Part shown: positions 45,350-55,858 of the stretch, piece by piece
Layout: each line of letters starts with the position of its first letter
Numbering within the stretch: position 1 is the stretch's first letter
Source of the DNA: Arcanobacterium phocisimile
GTDB lineage: Bacteria; Actinomycetota; Actinomycetes; Actinomycetales; Actinomycetaceae
DNA length: 64,000 nucleotides
Assembly (NCBI RefSeq): GCF_016904675.1
Contig: NZ_CP070228.1
Span: 1,488,001 to 1,552,000 of the forward strand
Direction of reading: 5' to 3'
The notes under the pieces: model-generated
What the model saw: only the letters and a program-made list of their open reading frames with translations
Database searches by the model: none
Told to the model about the DNA's origin: nothing
Program-made: the position numbers and the translations under genes

Positions 45350-45835
45350 TCAGTTCTCGTCGGTGGTCTCTTCAGCCTCGGTAGCTTCAACAGTGGTCTC
45401 TTCAACCTCTGCTTCAGTAGCTGCAGCCTTTTCAGTAGCCTTCTCAGCTTCCTTCACAACAGCCTGCTTTGGTGAAACTGGCTCAAGAACGAGCGAGATT
45501 TCAGCCATAGGAGCATTGTCACCCTTACGGTTTGGAAGCTTCACGATACGGGTGTAGCCACCCTCACGGTTAGCGAACTTAGGTGCGAGCTCTTCGAACA
45601 AGATGTAAGCGGTTTCGCGGGAGCGAAGAACCTTCAGTGCGAGACGACGGTTGTGCGTATCGCCCTTCTTAGCCTTGGTGATGAGCTTTTCGATGTGTGG
45701 GCGAACGCGCTTAGCCTTAGCCTCAGTTGTCACGATCGACTCGTTGTGAATAAGCGCCTTGCAGAGATTTGCAATGATAAGACGCTCGTTAGCTGGGCTA
45801 CCACCCAAGCGTGGACCCTTAGCGGGACGTGGCAT
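45350..45835 (-). CDS. rplQ: 50S ribosomal protein L17
   Basis: Large-subunit protein near the peptide exit. The core ([50 protein letters not shown]) spans about 120 residues. A further 40-residue tail rich in Glu, Thr and Ala ([20 protein letters not shown]) is typical of actinobacterial L17. It follows rpoA by 35 bases. Confidence 0.95.
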   Translation of the reverse strand: MPRPAKGPRLGGSPANERLIIANLCKALIHNESIVTTEAKAKRVRPHIEKLITKAKKGDTHNRRLALKVLRSRETAYILFEELAPKFANREGGYTRIVKLPNRKGDNAPMAEISLVLEPVSPKQAVVKEAEKATEKAAATEAEVEETTVEATEAEETTDEN

Positions 45836-45870
45836 GATTTCTCCTAAAAATTTTCTAGTTCCGCTGACCC

Positions 45871-46875
45871 TCAGGCCTGCGTTTCGTCACTGAAGTGCAT
45901 TCCATACGATTCTTCGCTGAAACCGGACATGAAACCAGCAGGCGAATCCTTCAGGCGAAGGTCAAGCTTTGCAAGCTCATCCTTGACATCTTCAATCGAC
46001 TTCGCGCCGAAGTTACGGATATCGAGCAAGTCAGCTTCGGAACGAAGGACAAGCTCACCGATCGTATGGATACCTTCGCGCTGCAAGCAGTTCTGCGAGC
46101 GGGCTGGAAGGTTAAGAATGGTGATTGGACGCTGCAAATCAGAGGACTGCTGCTCAACAACAGGCGCTTCCTTGAGTTCAAGACCTTCGACTTCTTCGTT
46201 GAGCTCAGCGGAAAGACCGAAGAGTTCAACAAGAGTCTTGCCGGCTGATGCAAATGCATCGCGTGGCGCCATCGATGGCTTGGTTTCAACGTCGACAATA
46301 AGCTTGTCAAAGTCGGTACGCTGTCCAACACGGGTGGCTTCTACCTTGTACGAAACCTTCACAACAGGCGAGTAGATCGAATCAACCGGAATACGGCCGA
46401 TTTCGTAATCTGGAGAGTTGTTCTGCTGTGCGGAAACGTAGCCACGTCCGCGCTCAACAGTAAGATCAATCTCCAGCTTACCCTTTTCGTTCAAAGTAGC
46501 GATAAGCAACTCAGGGTTGTGGATCTCCACACCTGCAGGTGGGGTGATATCCTCTGCGGTAACCTGACCAGGTCCGGCCTTGCGCAGATACATCTGAACT
46601 GGCTCATCATTTTCCGAGGTCACAACGAGATCTTTGAGATTCAAAATGATCTGTGCAACATCTTCCTTAACACCTTCAATGGTAGAAAACTCATGGAGCA
46701 CACCATCGATGTGAATCGACGTCACTGCAGCACCCGGAATGGATGAGAGCAGCGTACGACGAAGCGAGTTTCCGAGCGTATAGCCAAAGCCAGGCTCGAG
46801 TGGGTTAAGCGTGAACCGCGAACGGGTATCCGAAAGCTTTTCTTCGGTCAGCGTAGGACGCTGTTCAATGATCAC
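45871..46875 (-). CDS. rpoA: RNA polymerase alpha subunit
   Basis: Scaffold for polymerase assembly and target of activators. The N-terminal dimer domain ([20 protein letters not shown]) spans about residues 1-235. The C-terminal DNA-binding domain has [20 protein letters not shown] and [16 protein letters not shown]. At 334 residues it is complete. It follows rpsK directly, 124 bases away, without the rpsD that many bacteria carry here. Confidence 0.97.
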   Translation of the reverse strand: MIIEQRPTLTEEKLSDTRSRFTLNPLEPGFGYTLGNSLRRTLLSSIPGAAVTSIHIDGVLHEFSTIEGVKEDVAQIILNLKDLVVTSENDEPVQMYLRKAGPGQVTAEDITPPAGVEIHNPELLIATLNEKGKLEIDLTVERGRGYVSAQQNNSPDYEIGRIPVDSIYSPVVKVSYKVEATRVGQRTDFDKLIVDVETKPSMAPRDAFASAGKTLVELFGLSAELNEEVEGLELKEAPVVEQQSSDLQRPITILNLPARSQNCLQREGIHTIGELVLRSEADLLDIRNFGAKSIEDVKDELAKLDLRLKDSPAGFMSGFSEESYGMHFSDETQA

Positions 46876-46999
46876 TGTATTTTCCTTTCACCAGGGCGCC
46901 CACTATATGACGCCCTCCAGCCGGAATTCTCCGGCAATATAACGTGACTTACCCTCGTGGGCAGGTCACAGAGGAAAGAGGAATTCTCCCCTTCGCGGA

Positions 47000-47392
47000 T
47001 CAAACGCGGCGGCGCTTGGGCGGACGGCAACCGTTGTGTGCTTGAGGAGTAACATCGGAAATCGAGGTTACTTCAAGACCGGAAGCAGTCAAGGAACGGA
47101 TTGCAGTTTCGCGACCGGAGCCCGGACCCTTCACGAAAACGTCTACCTTCTTCATGCCGGCGTCCATTGCGCGGCGAGCAGCGTTCTCCGCAGCAAGCTG
47201 TGCTGCGTATGGGGTGGACTTACGCGAGCCTTTGAAACCGACCATACCTGATGAGGTCTGTGCGATAACTTCACCGTTAGTATCCGTAATGGAAACAATG
47301 GTGTTGTTAAATGTTGACTTAATGTGTGCCTGTCCGTTTACTACGTTCTTGCGCACTGTACGGCGCGGACGGCGCTGTGTCTTAGGTGGCAT
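47000..47392 (-). CDS. rpsK: 30S ribosomal protein S11
   Basis: Part of the small-subunit platform. The 130-residue sequence has [38 protein letters not shown] and the C-terminal CRPPKRRRV. It follows rpsM by 52 bases. Confidence 0.97.
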   Translation of the reverse strand: MPPKTQRRPRRTVRKNVVNGQAHIKSTFNNTIVSITDTNGEVIAQTSSGMVGFKGSRKSTPYAAQLAAENAARRAMDAGMKKVDVFVKGPGSGRETAIRSLTASGLEVTSISDVTPQAHNGCRPPKRRRV

Positions 47393-47444
47393 TGTTAAAA
47401 TCTCCTGAAAATTATCGTCGATTCACACCCGAAGGTGGAACTAC

Positions 47445-47813
47445 TTACTTCTTCTTACCTGCAACGGTACGCTTTGGACCCTTACGGGTACGTGCGTTCG
47501 TCTTGGTGCGCTGGCCGTGAACTGGGAGACCACGACGGTGGCGTAGACCCTGGTAGCAACCAATTTCAATCTTGCGGCGAATATCGGCCTGGATCTCACG
47601 ACGGAGATCACCTTCGACCTTGTAGTTTTCGTCGATGTGGTTCTTCAGCTTGACGAGATCATCTTCAGTCAAATCCTTCACGCGGGTATCTGGATTCACG
47701 CCAGTTGCAGCGAGTGATTCCAGGGCGCGGGTATGACCAATGCCGAAAATGTATGTAAGTGCAATCTCTACTCGCTTCTCGCGAGGGAGATCCACTCCAG
47801 ATAGACGTGCCAT
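47445..47813 (-). CDS. rpsM: 30S ribosomal protein S13
   Basis: Small-subunit head protein that bridges to the large subunit. The 122 residues open with [20 protein letters not shown], and the C-terminal [20 protein letters not shown] plus basic tail is characteristic. It lies 120 bases downstream of rpmJ in the transcript. Confidence 0.97.
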   Translation of the reverse strand: MARLSGVDLPREKRVEIALTYIFGIGHTRALESLAATGVNPDTRVKDLTEDDLVKLKNHIDENYKVEGDLRREIQADIRRKIEIGCYQGLRHRRGLPVHGQRTKTNARTRKGPKRTVAGKKK

Positions 47814-47933
47814 TATTTAGGCTCCTATGTGTTTCTTCCGAAGGTGTGGAGCATTGTCGTCCCAAAACGGGTTTCGGCCTTCGGACCGAAAGAGTGCGGT
47901 AACCGCTGACAATGCCTGTTCAGTGCGTGGGGT

Positions 47934-48047
47934 TTAGCCCTGACGCTGCTTGTGGCGTGGGTTGTCACAGATAACCATGACACGACCGTGCCGGCGGATA
48001 ACCTTGCAGTTATCGCAAATGCGCTTAACGCTTGGCTTGACCTTCAT
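47934..48047 (-). CDS. rpmJ: 50S ribosomal protein L36
   Basis: A 37-residue zinc-ribbon protein: [20 protein letters not shown] then [17 protein letters not shown]. The CxxC plus C and H set is intact, so this is the zinc-binding form. It lies between infA and rpsM, its usual place. Confidence 0.96.
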   Translation of the reverse strand: MKVKPSVKRICDNCKVIRRHGRVMVICDNPRHKQRQG

Positions 48048-48103
48048 AGTCTCTAGCTTTCTTGGTTGTAGACGCAACGTTTCAGCTACGTGAATTTAAC
48101 GAG

Positions 48104-48325
48104 TTACTTGTGGCGGTATACGATACGACCACGTGTCAGATCATAGGGCGTAAGCTCTACGACGACACGGTCCTCTGGAAGGATCTTGATGTAGTGCTGA
48201 CGCATCTTACCTGAGATGTGTCCGAGCACTACGTGCCCGTTATCTAGTTCAACGCGAAACATTGCATTTGGCAGTGCTTCTACGACAACACCTTCAATTT
48301 CAATGACGCCTTCTTTTTTCGCCAT
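48104..48325 (-). CDS. infA: Translation initiation factor IF-1
   Basis: A 73-residue OB-fold protein that fills the ribosomal A site during initiation: [20 protein letters not shown], then [20 protein letters not shown] and [16 protein letters not shown] chose ATG 48325, with GGGAG upstream; five more codons are open. A TATTAT -10-like box near 48420 suggests its own promoter in the 209-base gap before map. Confidence 0.96.
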   Translation of the reverse strand: MAKKEGVIEIEGVVVEALPNAMFRVELDNGHVVLGHISGKMRQHYIKILPEDRVVVELTPYDLTRGRIVYRHK

Positions 48326-48534
48326 TACTCCCGCTAACATTCATTGATCTCTAAGACCGCGGTTGCGACCCTAGTTTGGCACACATATCTACGTAAGTAG
48401 ATACATAGCACCAACGCTCTATAATACGTGATTTCCTCTATGGATGGATAGTCGTTTCAAAGTTGAGCTGGTCACTGTCAGTCACCACCAAGTCTGCACC
48501 TTGTCGTTTCCTTACGACGTCGGCACGCCCACGA

Positions 48535-49368
48535 TCAGTTCAGCGGCGAAACAGTTACACCAAACCGTGCCAGCTCACTCGCACCCCCGTCAGGTTCGGT
48601 CAAAACCCAAATACCGTTCTTATGCAAGGCAACCATGTGCTCCCAGTGGCAGGCATCTTTGCCGTCATCTGTGACCACAGTCCATTCATCGGCTAACGTA
48701 TGGTTATCTTGCATACCGGCGGTGAGCATTGGCTCAATACACAAAACCATACCCGGCTTGAGTTTTGGAGTCCTACCATGAATAGAATAATTAAGAACTT
48801 CGGGTTCTTGATGCATCGAATCGCCAATTCCGTGCCCGGTAAAATCTAAAACGATATCAGGCCGCACGTCCCCTTCAAGACTTTCGACGTAATCATCGAT
48901 CGCATTACCGATATCGCCCACGCGCCGCCCGGTTGCCATCGCCGCAATGCCCACCCACATCGATTCACGAGTAATATCACTCAATTCTTGACGAGCCTGC
49001 GCGATCGCAGCGTCTCCCCCAGGAACAACGACGCTGATACACGCATCTGCATGCCAACCATCAACAATCGCACCGCAATCAAAGGAAACTAAATCTCCTG
49101 GCTGCAGTACGCGCGGCCCAGGTATGCCATGCACAATTTCCTCGTTTACTGAGGTGCATATGTTTTTCGGGAAATCATAATATCCGAGAAAGTTCGATCG
49201 TGAGCCATTTTTGCGCAGTACATCCAACGCAACCTGATCCATATCCTCAGTTGTCACTCCAGGCTTAACAGCCTGGCGCAACGCAGCATGAATTTGTGCA
49301 ACAACGAGCCCCGCTTGGCGCATTTTGATGATCTGTTCATTTGTTTTGTATTGGATTGAATTCCCCAC
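48535..49368 (-). CDS. map: Methionine aminopeptidase, type I
   Basis: Removes initiator methionine from new proteins. Metal ligands are visible: aspartates in VSFDCGAIVDGWHADACISV, histidine in FTGHGIGDSMHQEPEVLNY, and glutamate in MVLCIEPMLTAG. The length, 277 residues, is normal. It lies in the secY-adk-map-infA run, but a strong hairpin separates it from adk. Confidence 0.95.
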   Translation of the reverse strand: MGNSIQYKTNEQIIKMRQAGLVVAQIHAALRQAVKPGVTTEDMDQVALDVLRKNGSRSNFLGYYDFPKNICTSVNEEIVHGIPGPRVLQPGDLVSFDCGAIVDGWHADACISVVVPGGDAAIAQARQELSDITRESMWVGIAAMATGRRVGDIGNAIDDYVESLEGDVRPDIVLDFTGHGIGDSMHQEPEVLNYSIHGRTPKLKPGMVLCIEPMLTAGMQDNHTLADEWTVVTDDGKDACHWEHMVALHKNGIWVLTEPDGGASELARFGVTVSPLN

Positions 49369-49403
49369 GATTGCCCCTTGGAAATAGAAGTTAGAACAAA
49401 AAT

Positions 49404-49435
49404 AGACTGCTAACTATTGTGATAGCTAGCAGTCT
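49404..49435 (-). terminator. Hairpin between adk and map
   Basis: AGACTGCTAACTAT at 49404-49417 pairs with 49422-49435 with one A-C mismatch. In the minus direction it is followed by a run of T. It looks like a true terminator or attenuator after adk. Confidence 0.7.
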
Positions 49436-49446
49436 ATTTAGTTAAA

Positions 49447-50031
49447 TTAGTCAAGACCTAATCGCTCATTAACAGCTGCAACGATTCGTTCACGGACTTC
49501 ACCGATTGTTCCGAGGCCATTGATGGAAATCAGCTTTCCCCGCTCCCGGAAGGCATCGAGAATTGGCTCGGTAGCTTCATGATAGACGGAAATGCGGTGC
49601 GCGATAACTTCAGGAGTATCGTCCGCACGTCCCTCGATTTCAGCACGCTTGAGTAAGCGTCCCATGATTTCTTCATCTGAGATTTCGATGTCAAGCATCG
49701 CATCGATGCTCAAACCATCGTCAGCGAGCATTTCATCGAGTGCAGAAATCTGATCCAGTGTGCGGGGGTAACCATCAAGTAAGAAGCCTTCAGCTGCATC
49801 TGGTTGAGCTAGGCGCCGCCGAACGATTTCGTTGGTCACCGAGTCTGGAACCAGATTGCCTTCGCTGATGTAACGTTGTGCTTCGAGACCGACATCGGAC
49901 TGGCTTGCCATTTCTGAACGGAAGATTTCACCTGTTGAAATAGCGGGAATGCCAAGTCGTTCAGAAACTGTGGTTGCTTGAGTGCCTTTGCCTGCACCTG
50001 GAGGGCCGGCGAGAATCAACCGGAAACTCAT
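49447..50031 (-). CDS. adk: Adenylate kinase
   Basis: Balances AMP, ADP and ATP. The P-loop LAGPPGAGKGTQA is at the N-terminus, with DGYPRTLDQISALDEML in the core. At 194 residues it is the short-lid form common in actinobacteria. Its start overlaps the secY end by 4 bases, so it is coupled to secY. Confidence 0.96.
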   Translation of the reverse strand: MSFRLILAGPPGAGKGTQATTVSERLGIPAISTGEIFRSEMASQSDVGLEAQRYISEGNLVPDSVTNEIVRRRLAQPDAAEGFLLDGYPRTLDQISALDEMLADDGLSIDAMLDIEISDEEIMGRLLKRAEIEGRADDTPEVIAHRISVYHEATEPILDAFRERGKLISINGLGTIGEVRERIVAAVNERLGLD

Positions 50032-51314
50032 CGTAGGAATCCTTCGTAGTGTCGCTGCTGGAGCTGGGCGTCAATATCTTTAACTGTCTGAAGTCCAACA
50101 CCAACGAGAATGATAATCGACGTTCCACCAAAACTGAACGTCGTTAGACCCATTTGGGTGAAGACGATCTGCGGAATGAGTGCGATGATCGCCAAGTAGA
50201 ATGCACCAACCCAAGTAATACGGTTGATAACGTAGCGCAAGTAATCAGCAGTAGGCTGTCCGGCTCGAATACCCGGCACAAAACCACCGTAACGCTTCAT
50301 ATTATCTGCGACTTCTTCTGGATTGAAGGTAATCGAGGTGTAGAAGAAGGCGAAGAATAAGATCAGGAAGAAGTAGACAACCAAGTACCAGAATGAGTGT
50401 GGCGCGAAGTAGGTGCGAATCCAGCCGGCCCAGCCGTCTTGTGTGTTCGAGAACTGAGCGATCATATTGGGCATCGACAAAATCGATGATGCGAAGATGA
50501 CCGGGATAACATTCGCCATGTTGAGCTTCAGCGGAATATAAGTAGAGGTGCCACCGTAAGTACGGCGACCGACCACACGCTTTGCGTACTGGACCGGAAT
50601 ACGACGTTGCGACTGCTCAACGAAAACGACAACAACAGTAATTGCGAGGAACATTGCAAGCACGATGACAACACCGTACCAACCGTAGTTGGATTGGCTG
50701 ACGTTTCCGAGCATTGCAGGGAAGTTGGCTGCGATACCGGTGAAGATAAGCAAAGACATACCGTTTCCAACACCACGTTCGGTAATAAGCTCTGCCATCC
50801 ACATGATAAGACCTGTTCCGGCTGTCATGGCAAGAATCGCAATAATATACTTTCCTGCCGATGGGCCCGGAATCGGATCCACTGAACAGTTACGGAAGAG
50901 TGCACCATTAGCTACAGAAACAGTAACGGATGATTGTAGGATAGCCAGGAAGATCGTGAGGTAACGAGTGTACTCAGTGAGCTTAGCTTGGCCGGTCTGG
51001 CCTTCTTTTGAAAGCTCCTCAAAGCGTGGAATGACCACCTTCATTAACTGAACAATAATCGATGCAGTAATATAAGGCATGATCCCAAGTGCGAATACTG
51101 CGAGTTTAAGCATTGCGCCACCGGAGAACATATTGATGAGTGTCAGTAGACCGTCGCTACCTGCTTCGTCTAAACACTGAGTGACATTCTCATAAGATAC
51201 AAATGGTGCTGGAATAAACGTACCGAGACGATAAATCACCATGATAAGTACGGTGAACAGGAGCTTTGCTCGCAGATCAGGGGTACGGAAGGCAGATATC
51301 AGTGCTCGTAGCAA
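50028..51314 (-). CDS. secY: Preprotein translocase subunit SecY
   Basis: The channel of the Sec system, with ten membrane segments. LLRALISAFRTPDLRAKLLF opens the protein. Further motifs are GIMPYITASIIVQLM, the cytosolic loop VVGRRTYGGTSTYIPLKLNM, and the C-terminal IDAQLQQRHYEGFLR. I chose TTG 51314: GGAGG lies 7 bases upstream and the length of 428 residues fits; the ATG at 51416 would add a 34-residue extension. A terminator lies between it and rplO, so it probably has its own promoter in 51315-51507. Confidence 0.94.
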   Translation of the reverse strand: MLRALISAFRTPDLRAKLLFTVLIMVIYRLGTFIPAPFVSYENVTQCLDEAGSDGLLTLINMFSGGAMLKLAVFALGIMPYITASIIVQLMKVVIPRFEELSKEGQTGQAKLTEYTRYLTIFLAILQSSVTVSVANGALFRNCSVDPIPGPSAGKYIIAILAMTAGTGLIMWMAELITERGVGNGMSLLIFTGIAANFPAMLGNVSQSNYGWYGVVIVLAMFLAITVVVVFVEQSQRRIPVQYAKRVVGRRTYGGTSTYIPLKLNMANVIPVIFASSILSMPNMIAQFSNTQDGWAGWIRTYFAPHSFWYLVVYFFLILFFAFFYTSITFNPEEVADNMKRYGGFVPGIRAGQPTADYLRYVINRITWVGAFYLAIIALIPQIVFTQMGLTTFSFGGTSIIILVGVGLQTVKDIDAQLQQRHYEGFLR

Positions 51315-51507
51315 GGAAGTTCCTCCGGTGTTGGTACCGGCTAATGCCGGGAAAGGGATGCCGGCTGACGCCAACAATTGATCAATAACAGGTATTCTGT
51401 TACGCACATTTAACACATGCTAAATACACGTACTGCACTTACTATACCTGTTAATAGCACTTTAGATATACCTAAAAATGGGTAATGTTTGAGACATTTT
51501 ACATGCA

Positions 51508-51553
51508 AGAAGGCGGGTTCTTCTCTCCCTTTGGACAGAAGAACCCGCCTTCT
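51508..51553 (-). terminator. Terminator between rplO and secY
   Basis: AGAAGGCGGGTTCTTCT at 51508-51524 pairs perfectly with 51537-51553, 18 bases after the rplO stop. It ends the spc-type ribosomal unit before secY. Confidence 0.85.
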
Positions 51554-51570
51554 AAGCTATTGAGCTAAGC

Positions 51571-52017
51571 TCAGCGCTGTTCTAGCGAACCACCAGCAGC
51601 TTCGATCTTTTCCTTAGCGGAAGCAGACCAAGCATCAACAGTGACGTTGACTTTTACTGAGATTTCGCCCGTACCGAGGACCTTCACAAGCTTGTTAGCG
51701 CGAACTGCGCCCTTCGCTACGAGATCATCAACGGTAACGGTGCCGCCTTCTGGGAAGAGCGACTCGAGCTTGTCTAGATTAACAACTTGGTATTCGACGC
51801 GCGCCGGGTTCTTGAAACCACGAAGCTTTGGCAGACGCATATGCAATGGCATCTGGCCACCCTCGAATCCAGCCTTAACCTGGTAGCGAGCCTTGGTACC
51901 CTTGGTACCACGGCCAGCAGTCTTACCCTTGGAACCTTCACCACGACCCACACGGGTGCGGGACTTCTTGGCGCCAGGAGCCGGGCGTAGGTCATGTACC
52001 TTCAGAACATCAGCCAT
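51571..52017 (-). CDS. rplO: 50S ribosomal protein L15
   Basis: A 148-residue large-subunit protein. The basic loop [20 protein letters not shown] and [20 protein letters not shown] are typical. Its ATG overlaps the rpmD stop by one base. It is the last gene before the hairpin at 51508. Confidence 0.96.
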   Translation of the reverse strand: MADVLKVHDLRPAPGAKKSRTRVGRGEGSKGKTAGRGTKGTKARYQVKAGFEGGQMPLHMRLPKLRGFKNPARVEYQVVNLDKLESLFPEGGTVTVDDLVAKGAVRANKLVKVLGTGEISVKVNVTVDAWSASAKEKIEAAGGSLEQR

Positions 52018-52199
52018 CAGGCAACCTCCTCCACAGTAACTAGGTGAGCAACCGTGCGGATCATACCACGCACAACCGGGGTATCTTCACGAACGACCGA
52101 CTGGTGAATCTTGTGCAGACCAAGTGAACGAACCGTGTCTTTTTGGTTCTGCTTGGTACCTACAAGACCCTTTGTCTGAGTAATCTTGAGTTTCATCAT
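52017..52199 (-). CDS. rpmD: 50S ribosomal protein L30
   Basis: A 60-residue protein: [20 protein letters not shown] then [20 protein letters not shown]. Two tandem ATG codons (52199, 52196) follow GGAG; either may serve. They overlap the rpsE stop. Confidence 0.95.
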   Translation of the reverse strand: MMKLKITQTKGLVGTKQNQKDTVRSLGLHKIHQSVVREDTPVVRGMIRTVAHLVTVEEVA

Positions 52200-52903
52200 G
52201 CACCAACTCCTGCTGCTGCAGCCTCGTTCTCAGCACGCTGTGCTTCGAGTTCAGCATCTTCGCGTTCCTTAGCTTCATGCTCGGTACGCTTAAGGAGCAT
52301 GGACTTAGGGGCAACATCGTCCAAAGGAAGGCCACGGCGAGCCGCGACTGCTTCAGGCTGTTCAAGCTGCTTGAGAGCAGCAATGGTGCCACGGACAATG
52401 TTCAATGCGTTCGAAGAACCAAGGGACTTCGATAGGACATCGTGGATACCAGCGCACTCCATAATCGCACGGACCGGGCCACCGGCGATAACACCGGTAC
52501 CTGCGGACGCTGGGCGAAGCAAAACTTCACCTGCGGCGTCGCGGCCTTGGACTAAGTGTGGAATGGTTGTGCCGATACGAGGAACTTTGAAGAAGTTCTT
52601 CTTAGCTTCCTCAGTACCCTTAGCGATTGCTGCTGGTACTTCCTTTGCTTTGCCGTAGCCAACACCCACGGTGCCGTTGCCGTCTCCGACCACAACAAGT
52701 GCGGTGAATGACATGCGACGACCACCCTTAACGGTCTTAGCAACACGGTTAATCGTCACGACGCGCTCTACGTAAGCATTGCGGTCATCGGCGCGACGAT
52801 CGGTGCGACGATCGCCTCGACGATCATCTCGACGGTTATTACGCTCGTTGCGTGCGCCGTCGTTCTCCGAGCCAGTGGCTCGTCCTCGCTGCTGTGCAGC
52901 CAT
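52196..52903 (-). CDS. rpsE: 30S ribosomal protein S5
   Basis: Important for decoding accuracy. The core runs from [20 protein letters not shown] and [20 protein letters not shown] to [20 protein letters not shown]. The N-terminal 45 residues are a charged Arg/Asp-rich extension with [17 protein letters not shown] chose ATG 52903 (235 residues), with GAGGAAA 6 bases upstream, over an ATG at 52927 that lies two bases from the rplR stop. Confidence 0.94.
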   Translation of the reverse strand: MAAQQRGRATGSENDGARNERNNRRDDRRGDRRTDRRADDRNAYVERVVTINRVAKTVKGGRRMSFTALVVVGDGNGTVGVGYGKAKEVPAAIAKGTEEAKKNFFKVPRIGTTIPHLVQGRDAAGEVLLRPASAGTGVIAGGPVRAIMECAGIHDVLSKSLGSSNALNIVRGTIAALKQLEQPEAVAARRGLPLDDVAPKSMLLKRTEHEAKEREDAELEAQRAENEAAAAGVGA

Positions 52904-52928
52904 AAGAATTTCCTCTCGTTTCGCCAAT

Positions 52929-53300
52929 TTACAGGGTCAGGCCAGCTTCGCGTGCGCCATCAGCGACAGCAGCAACGCGACCATGGTAAAGATTACCACC
53001 ACGGTCAAAGACAACAGTGGAAATACCAGCTTCGATTGCACGCTTGCCGACGAGTTCGCCAACAACGCGAGCCTTAGAGACCTTGGAATCGGATGCGGCG
53101 CGCAAATCAGCTTCGAGAGTGGAAGCAGAGACGAGTGTCTTGCCTACAGTATCGTCGATGATCTGTGCAACCATGTGGCGATTTGACCGGGTAACGACCA
53201 AGCGTGGACGCTCGGTTGTACCGGAAATGCGCTTGCGGAGTCGGATATGACGGCGAGTACGTGATACGAACTTGCCCTTGCCTTTTGGAGTAACAGCCAT
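52929..53300 (-). CDS. rplR: 50S ribosomal protein L18
   Basis: Binds 5S r[23 protein letters not shown] and [20 protein letters not shown] followed by YHGRV are diagnostic. It has 123 residues from ATG 53300, whose last base touches the rplF stop. Confidence 0.96.
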   Translation of the reverse strand: MAVTPKGKGKFVSRTRRHIRLRKRISGTTERPRLVVTRSNRHMVAQIIDDTVGKTLVSASTLEADLRAASDSKVSKARVVGELVGKRAIEAGISTVVFDRGGNLYHGRVAAVADGAREAGLTL

Positions 53301-53836
53301 CACTTACCAGCCTTTCCGGCCTTGCGGCGAACATGCTCACCAGCGTAGCGAATACCCTTGCCCTTGTATGGCTCAGGCTTACGGAGCTTGCGGATGCGAG
53401 CAGCCGTTTCACCGACTAGTTGCTTATTGATGCCACTAATCGAGAACTTCGTAGGAGCTTCAACAGCGAAGGTGATACCTTCTGGAGCTTCAACGAAAAT
53501 TGTGTGGGAGTATCCGAGAGAGAATTCTAGGTCTGAACCCTTGGCGACGACGCGGTAACCAGTACCAACAATCTCAAGAGCCTTAGTGAATCCATCAGTT
53601 ACGCCAACAATGTTGTTCGCGATCAGTGTACGTGTGAGACCGTGGAGCGAGCGAGATACGCGTGCGTCATCTGGACGACGAACGGTGATCATTCCCTCTT
53701 CAACTTCAACGGAGATCGGAGCCGGGATGGTGTGCGAAAGTTCGCCCTTCGGGCCCTTAACGGAAATAACATTACCATCAAGCTTGACTTCTACACCTGC
53801 AGGGATAGCAATTGGGAGCTTACCAATACGAGACAT
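53300..53836 (-). CDS. rplF: 50S ribosomal protein L6
   Basis: A 178-residue protein next to the factor-binding site. [20 protein letters not shown] at the front and [20 protein letters not shown] near the end are the family signature. Confidence 0.97.
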   Translation of the reverse strand: MSRIGKLPIAIPAGVEVKLDGNVISVKGPKGELSHTIPAPISVEVEEGMITVRRPDDARVSRSLHGLTRTLIANNIVGVTDGFTKALEIVGTGYRVVAKGSDLEFSLGYSHTIFVEAPEGITFAVEAPTKFSISGINKQLVGETAARIRKLRKPEPYKGKGIRYAGEHVRRKAGKAGK

Positions 53837-53851
53837 TGTTGCACTCCTTCC

Positions 53852-54250
53852 TTACCAGATGTAGGCGAGGACTTCCCCACCTACGCCCTTGTCCTTAGCC
53901 TCACGGTCAGTAAGCAAACCAGAGGACGTGGATAAGATAGCCACGCCTAGGCCGCCAAGAACCTGAGGAAGATTGGTGGACTTCGCGTAAACACGAAGGC
54001 CCGGCTTAGAGATACGGCGCAAACCAGCAAGTGATCGCTCACGGTTTGGACCGAACTTCAAATTGAGTGTGAGCGTCTTGCCCACCTTGGCATCTTCGAC
54101 GGTGAAGTCGGCGATGTAACCCTCACGCTGAAGGATGTTAGCGATATTCGCCTTCATCTTCGAGTACGGCATTGAAACCGACTCGTGGAACGCCGAGTTG
54201 GCGTTACGCAGACGCGTGAGCATGTCTGCAATTGGGTCTGTCATAGACAT
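53852..54250 (-). CDS. rpsH: 30S ribosomal protein S8
   Basis: Central-domain rRNA-binding protein of 132 residues: [20 protein letters not shown] at the front and [20 protein letters not shown], then [22 protein letters not shown] 54250 or 54244 could start it. Confidence 0.96.
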   Translation of the reverse strand: MSMTDPIADMLTRLRNANSAFHESVSMPYSKMKANIANILQREGYIADFTVEDAKVGKTLTLNLKFGPNRERSLAGLRRISKPGLRVYAKSTNLPQVLGGLGVAILSTSSGLLTDREAKDKGVGGEVLAYIW

Positions 54251-54305
54251 CGGGCTTTTGCCCTTTCTCGTCGCGGTTTCCTATTCAGACCTGCGACGTA
54301 GATTC

Positions 54306-54491
54306 TTACCAGCTGGACTTCTTGACACCGGGGAGTTCACCACGGTGGGCCATCTCGCGAACGCAAATACGGCACAAGCCGAACTTGCGGTAAACGGAGT
54401 GTGGGCGGCCGCAACGCTGACAACGAGTGTAAGCGCGGACAGCGAACTTAGGCTTGCGTGCAGCCTTTACCTTGAGTGAGGTCTTTGCCAT
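54306..54491 (-). CDS. rpsN: 30S ribosomal protein S14, zinc type
   Basis: A 61-residue protein with four zinc cysteines in [20 protein letters not shown], which is the short zinc-binding (type Z) S14. It follows rplE by five bases. Confidence 0.96.
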   Translation of the reverse strand: MAKTSLKVKAARKPKFAVRAYTRCQRCGRPHSVYRKFGLCRICVREMAHRGELPGVKKSSW

Positions 54492-54496
54492 GAGAG

Positions 54497-55054
54497 TCAG
54501 TCCTCCTTGAACGGGAATCCAAGGTAACGCAACAATGCACGTCCCTCGTCGTCGGTATTAGCTGTGGTGACAACGGTAATGTCCATACCACGGACGCGAT
54601 CGATCTTGTCCTGGTCAATCTCGTGGAACACGGATTGCTCGGTCAAGCCGAAGGTGTAGTTGCCATGGCCATCGAACTGCTTTGAGGACAGGCCGCGGAA
54701 ATCGCGGATGCGTGGCAAAGCAGTTGCGAGTAGGCGATCGAGGAACTCCCACATACGGTCGCCGCGCAAAGTTACGTTACAGCCAATTGCTTGACCCTCG
54801 CGTAGCTTGAACTGAGCGATCGACTTGCGAGCTCGGTTGATTTGTGGCTTCTGGCCGGTGATCGCGGTCATATCGGCGATAGCGCCTTCCAAAACCTTCG
54901 AATCACGGGCAGCGTCACCGACACCCATGTTCACGACGATCTTGGTCAGACCTGGGATCTGATTGACGTTTGCGTATGCGAATTCTTCGTTCATCTGGGA
55001 ACGAATCGTATCGGCGTACTTAGTCTTCAAACGTGGAGTAATCTTCTCGCTCAC
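54497..55054 (-). CDS. rplE: 50S ribosomal protein L5
   Basis: Binds 5S rRNA and contacts P-site tRNA. The 185 residues include [20 protein letters not shown], then [20 protein letters not shown] and [20 protein letters not shown]. Its ATG overlaps the rplX stop by four bases. Confidence 0.97.
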   Translation of the reverse strand: MSEKITPRLKTKYADTIRSQMNEEFAYANVNQIPGLTKIVVNMGVGDAARDSKVLEGAIADMTAITGQKPQINRARKSIAQFKLREGQAIGCNVTLRGDRMWEFLDRLLATALPRIRDFRGLSSKQFDGHGNYTFGLTEQSVFHEIDQDKIDRVRGMDITVVTTANTDDEGRALLRYLGFPFKED

Positions 55055-55395
55055 AGTTCGATTTCCTTTCCACCACGACGACCAATGCGCTCACGCATGA
55101 TCTTCTTACGTCCGTTGCGCTCAACCTCTACTTCACGGAAACCAACGCGAATTGGCTTCTTATCTGGGCCTACGAGGGCCACGTTTGAAATATGGATTGG
55201 AGCTTCAACGGTTTCAATACCGCCAGTAGCAACGCCACGATCGGAACGACCGACCTTGGTGTGCTTCTTGACTCGAGCAACGCCTTCGACGATGACGCGG
55301 TCTTCTGCTGGGATAACAGACAAAACTGTTCCCTGCATTCCCTTGTCTCGTCCAGCGATTACCTGAACTAGGTCACCCTTCTTGATCTTCGCCAT
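55051..55395 (-). CDS. rplX: 50S ribosomal protein L24
   Basis: Assembly initiator of the large subunit. A KOW motif ([20 protein letters not shown]) starts the 114-residue protein. It lies three bases after rplN. Confidence 0.96.
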   Translation of the reverse strand: MAKIKKGDLVQVIAGRDKGMQGTVLSVIPAEDRVIVEGVARVKKHTKVGRSDRGVATGGIETVEAPIHISNVALVGPDKKPIRVGFREVEVERNGRKKIMRERIGRRGGKEIEL

Positions 55396-55398
55396 TAC

Positions 55399-55767
55399 TC
55401 AGATCACCTCCGGTGCCAATGAAACGATACGCATAAACTTCTTGTCACGAAGTTCACGAGCGACGGGGCCGAAGATACGGGTACCACGTGGCTCATTCTC
55501 GTTCTTCAGGATGACAGCTGCATTTTCATCGAAACGAATGTATGAGCCGTCAGCGCGACGAGTGCTCTTCTTTGCACGGACGACGACCGCCTTGACGACG
55601 TCGCCCTTCTTAACATTTCCGCCAGGAATAGCATCCTTGACGGTAGCGACAATCGTGTCGCCAATTCCGGCGTAGCGCTTGCCAGAACCGCCAAGCACGC
55701 GGATGCAAAGAATTTCTTTTGCACCGGTGTTGTCGGCGATCTTAAGCCGCGACTCCTGCTGGATCAT
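55399..55767 (-). CDS. rplN: 50S ribosomal protein L14
   Basis: A 122-residue protein: [20 protein letters not shown], then [20 protein letters not shown] and [20 protein letters not shown]. It opens the spc-type unit, after a 91-base gap containing a hairpin. Confidence 0.97.
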   Translation of the reverse strand: MIQQESRLKIADNTGAKEILCIRVLGGSGKRYAGIGDTIVATVKDAIPGGNVKKGDVVKAVVVRAKKSTRRADGSYIRFDENAAVILKNENEPRGTRIFGPVARELRDKKFMRIVSLAPEVI

Positions 55768-55833
55768 TTACATTTCTCCTGTCGTCGTGCCGGTTCTCGT
55801 TTAACGAGCCTTGCCGAACGGATGGTTTGCTTT

Positions 55834-55853
55834 CCCGGGCGTTGCCGCCCGGG
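55834..55853 (-). terminator. Small GC hairpin between rpsQ and rplN
   Basis: CCCGGGCG (55834-55841) pairs with CGCCCGGG (55846-55853) around a 4-base loop, six bases after the rpsQ stop. It sits at the border of the S10 and spc gene blocks. No T-run follows, so it may act as an attenuator or RNA-processing site instead of a full terminator. Confidence 0.5.
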
Positions 55854-55858
55854 ATAGA

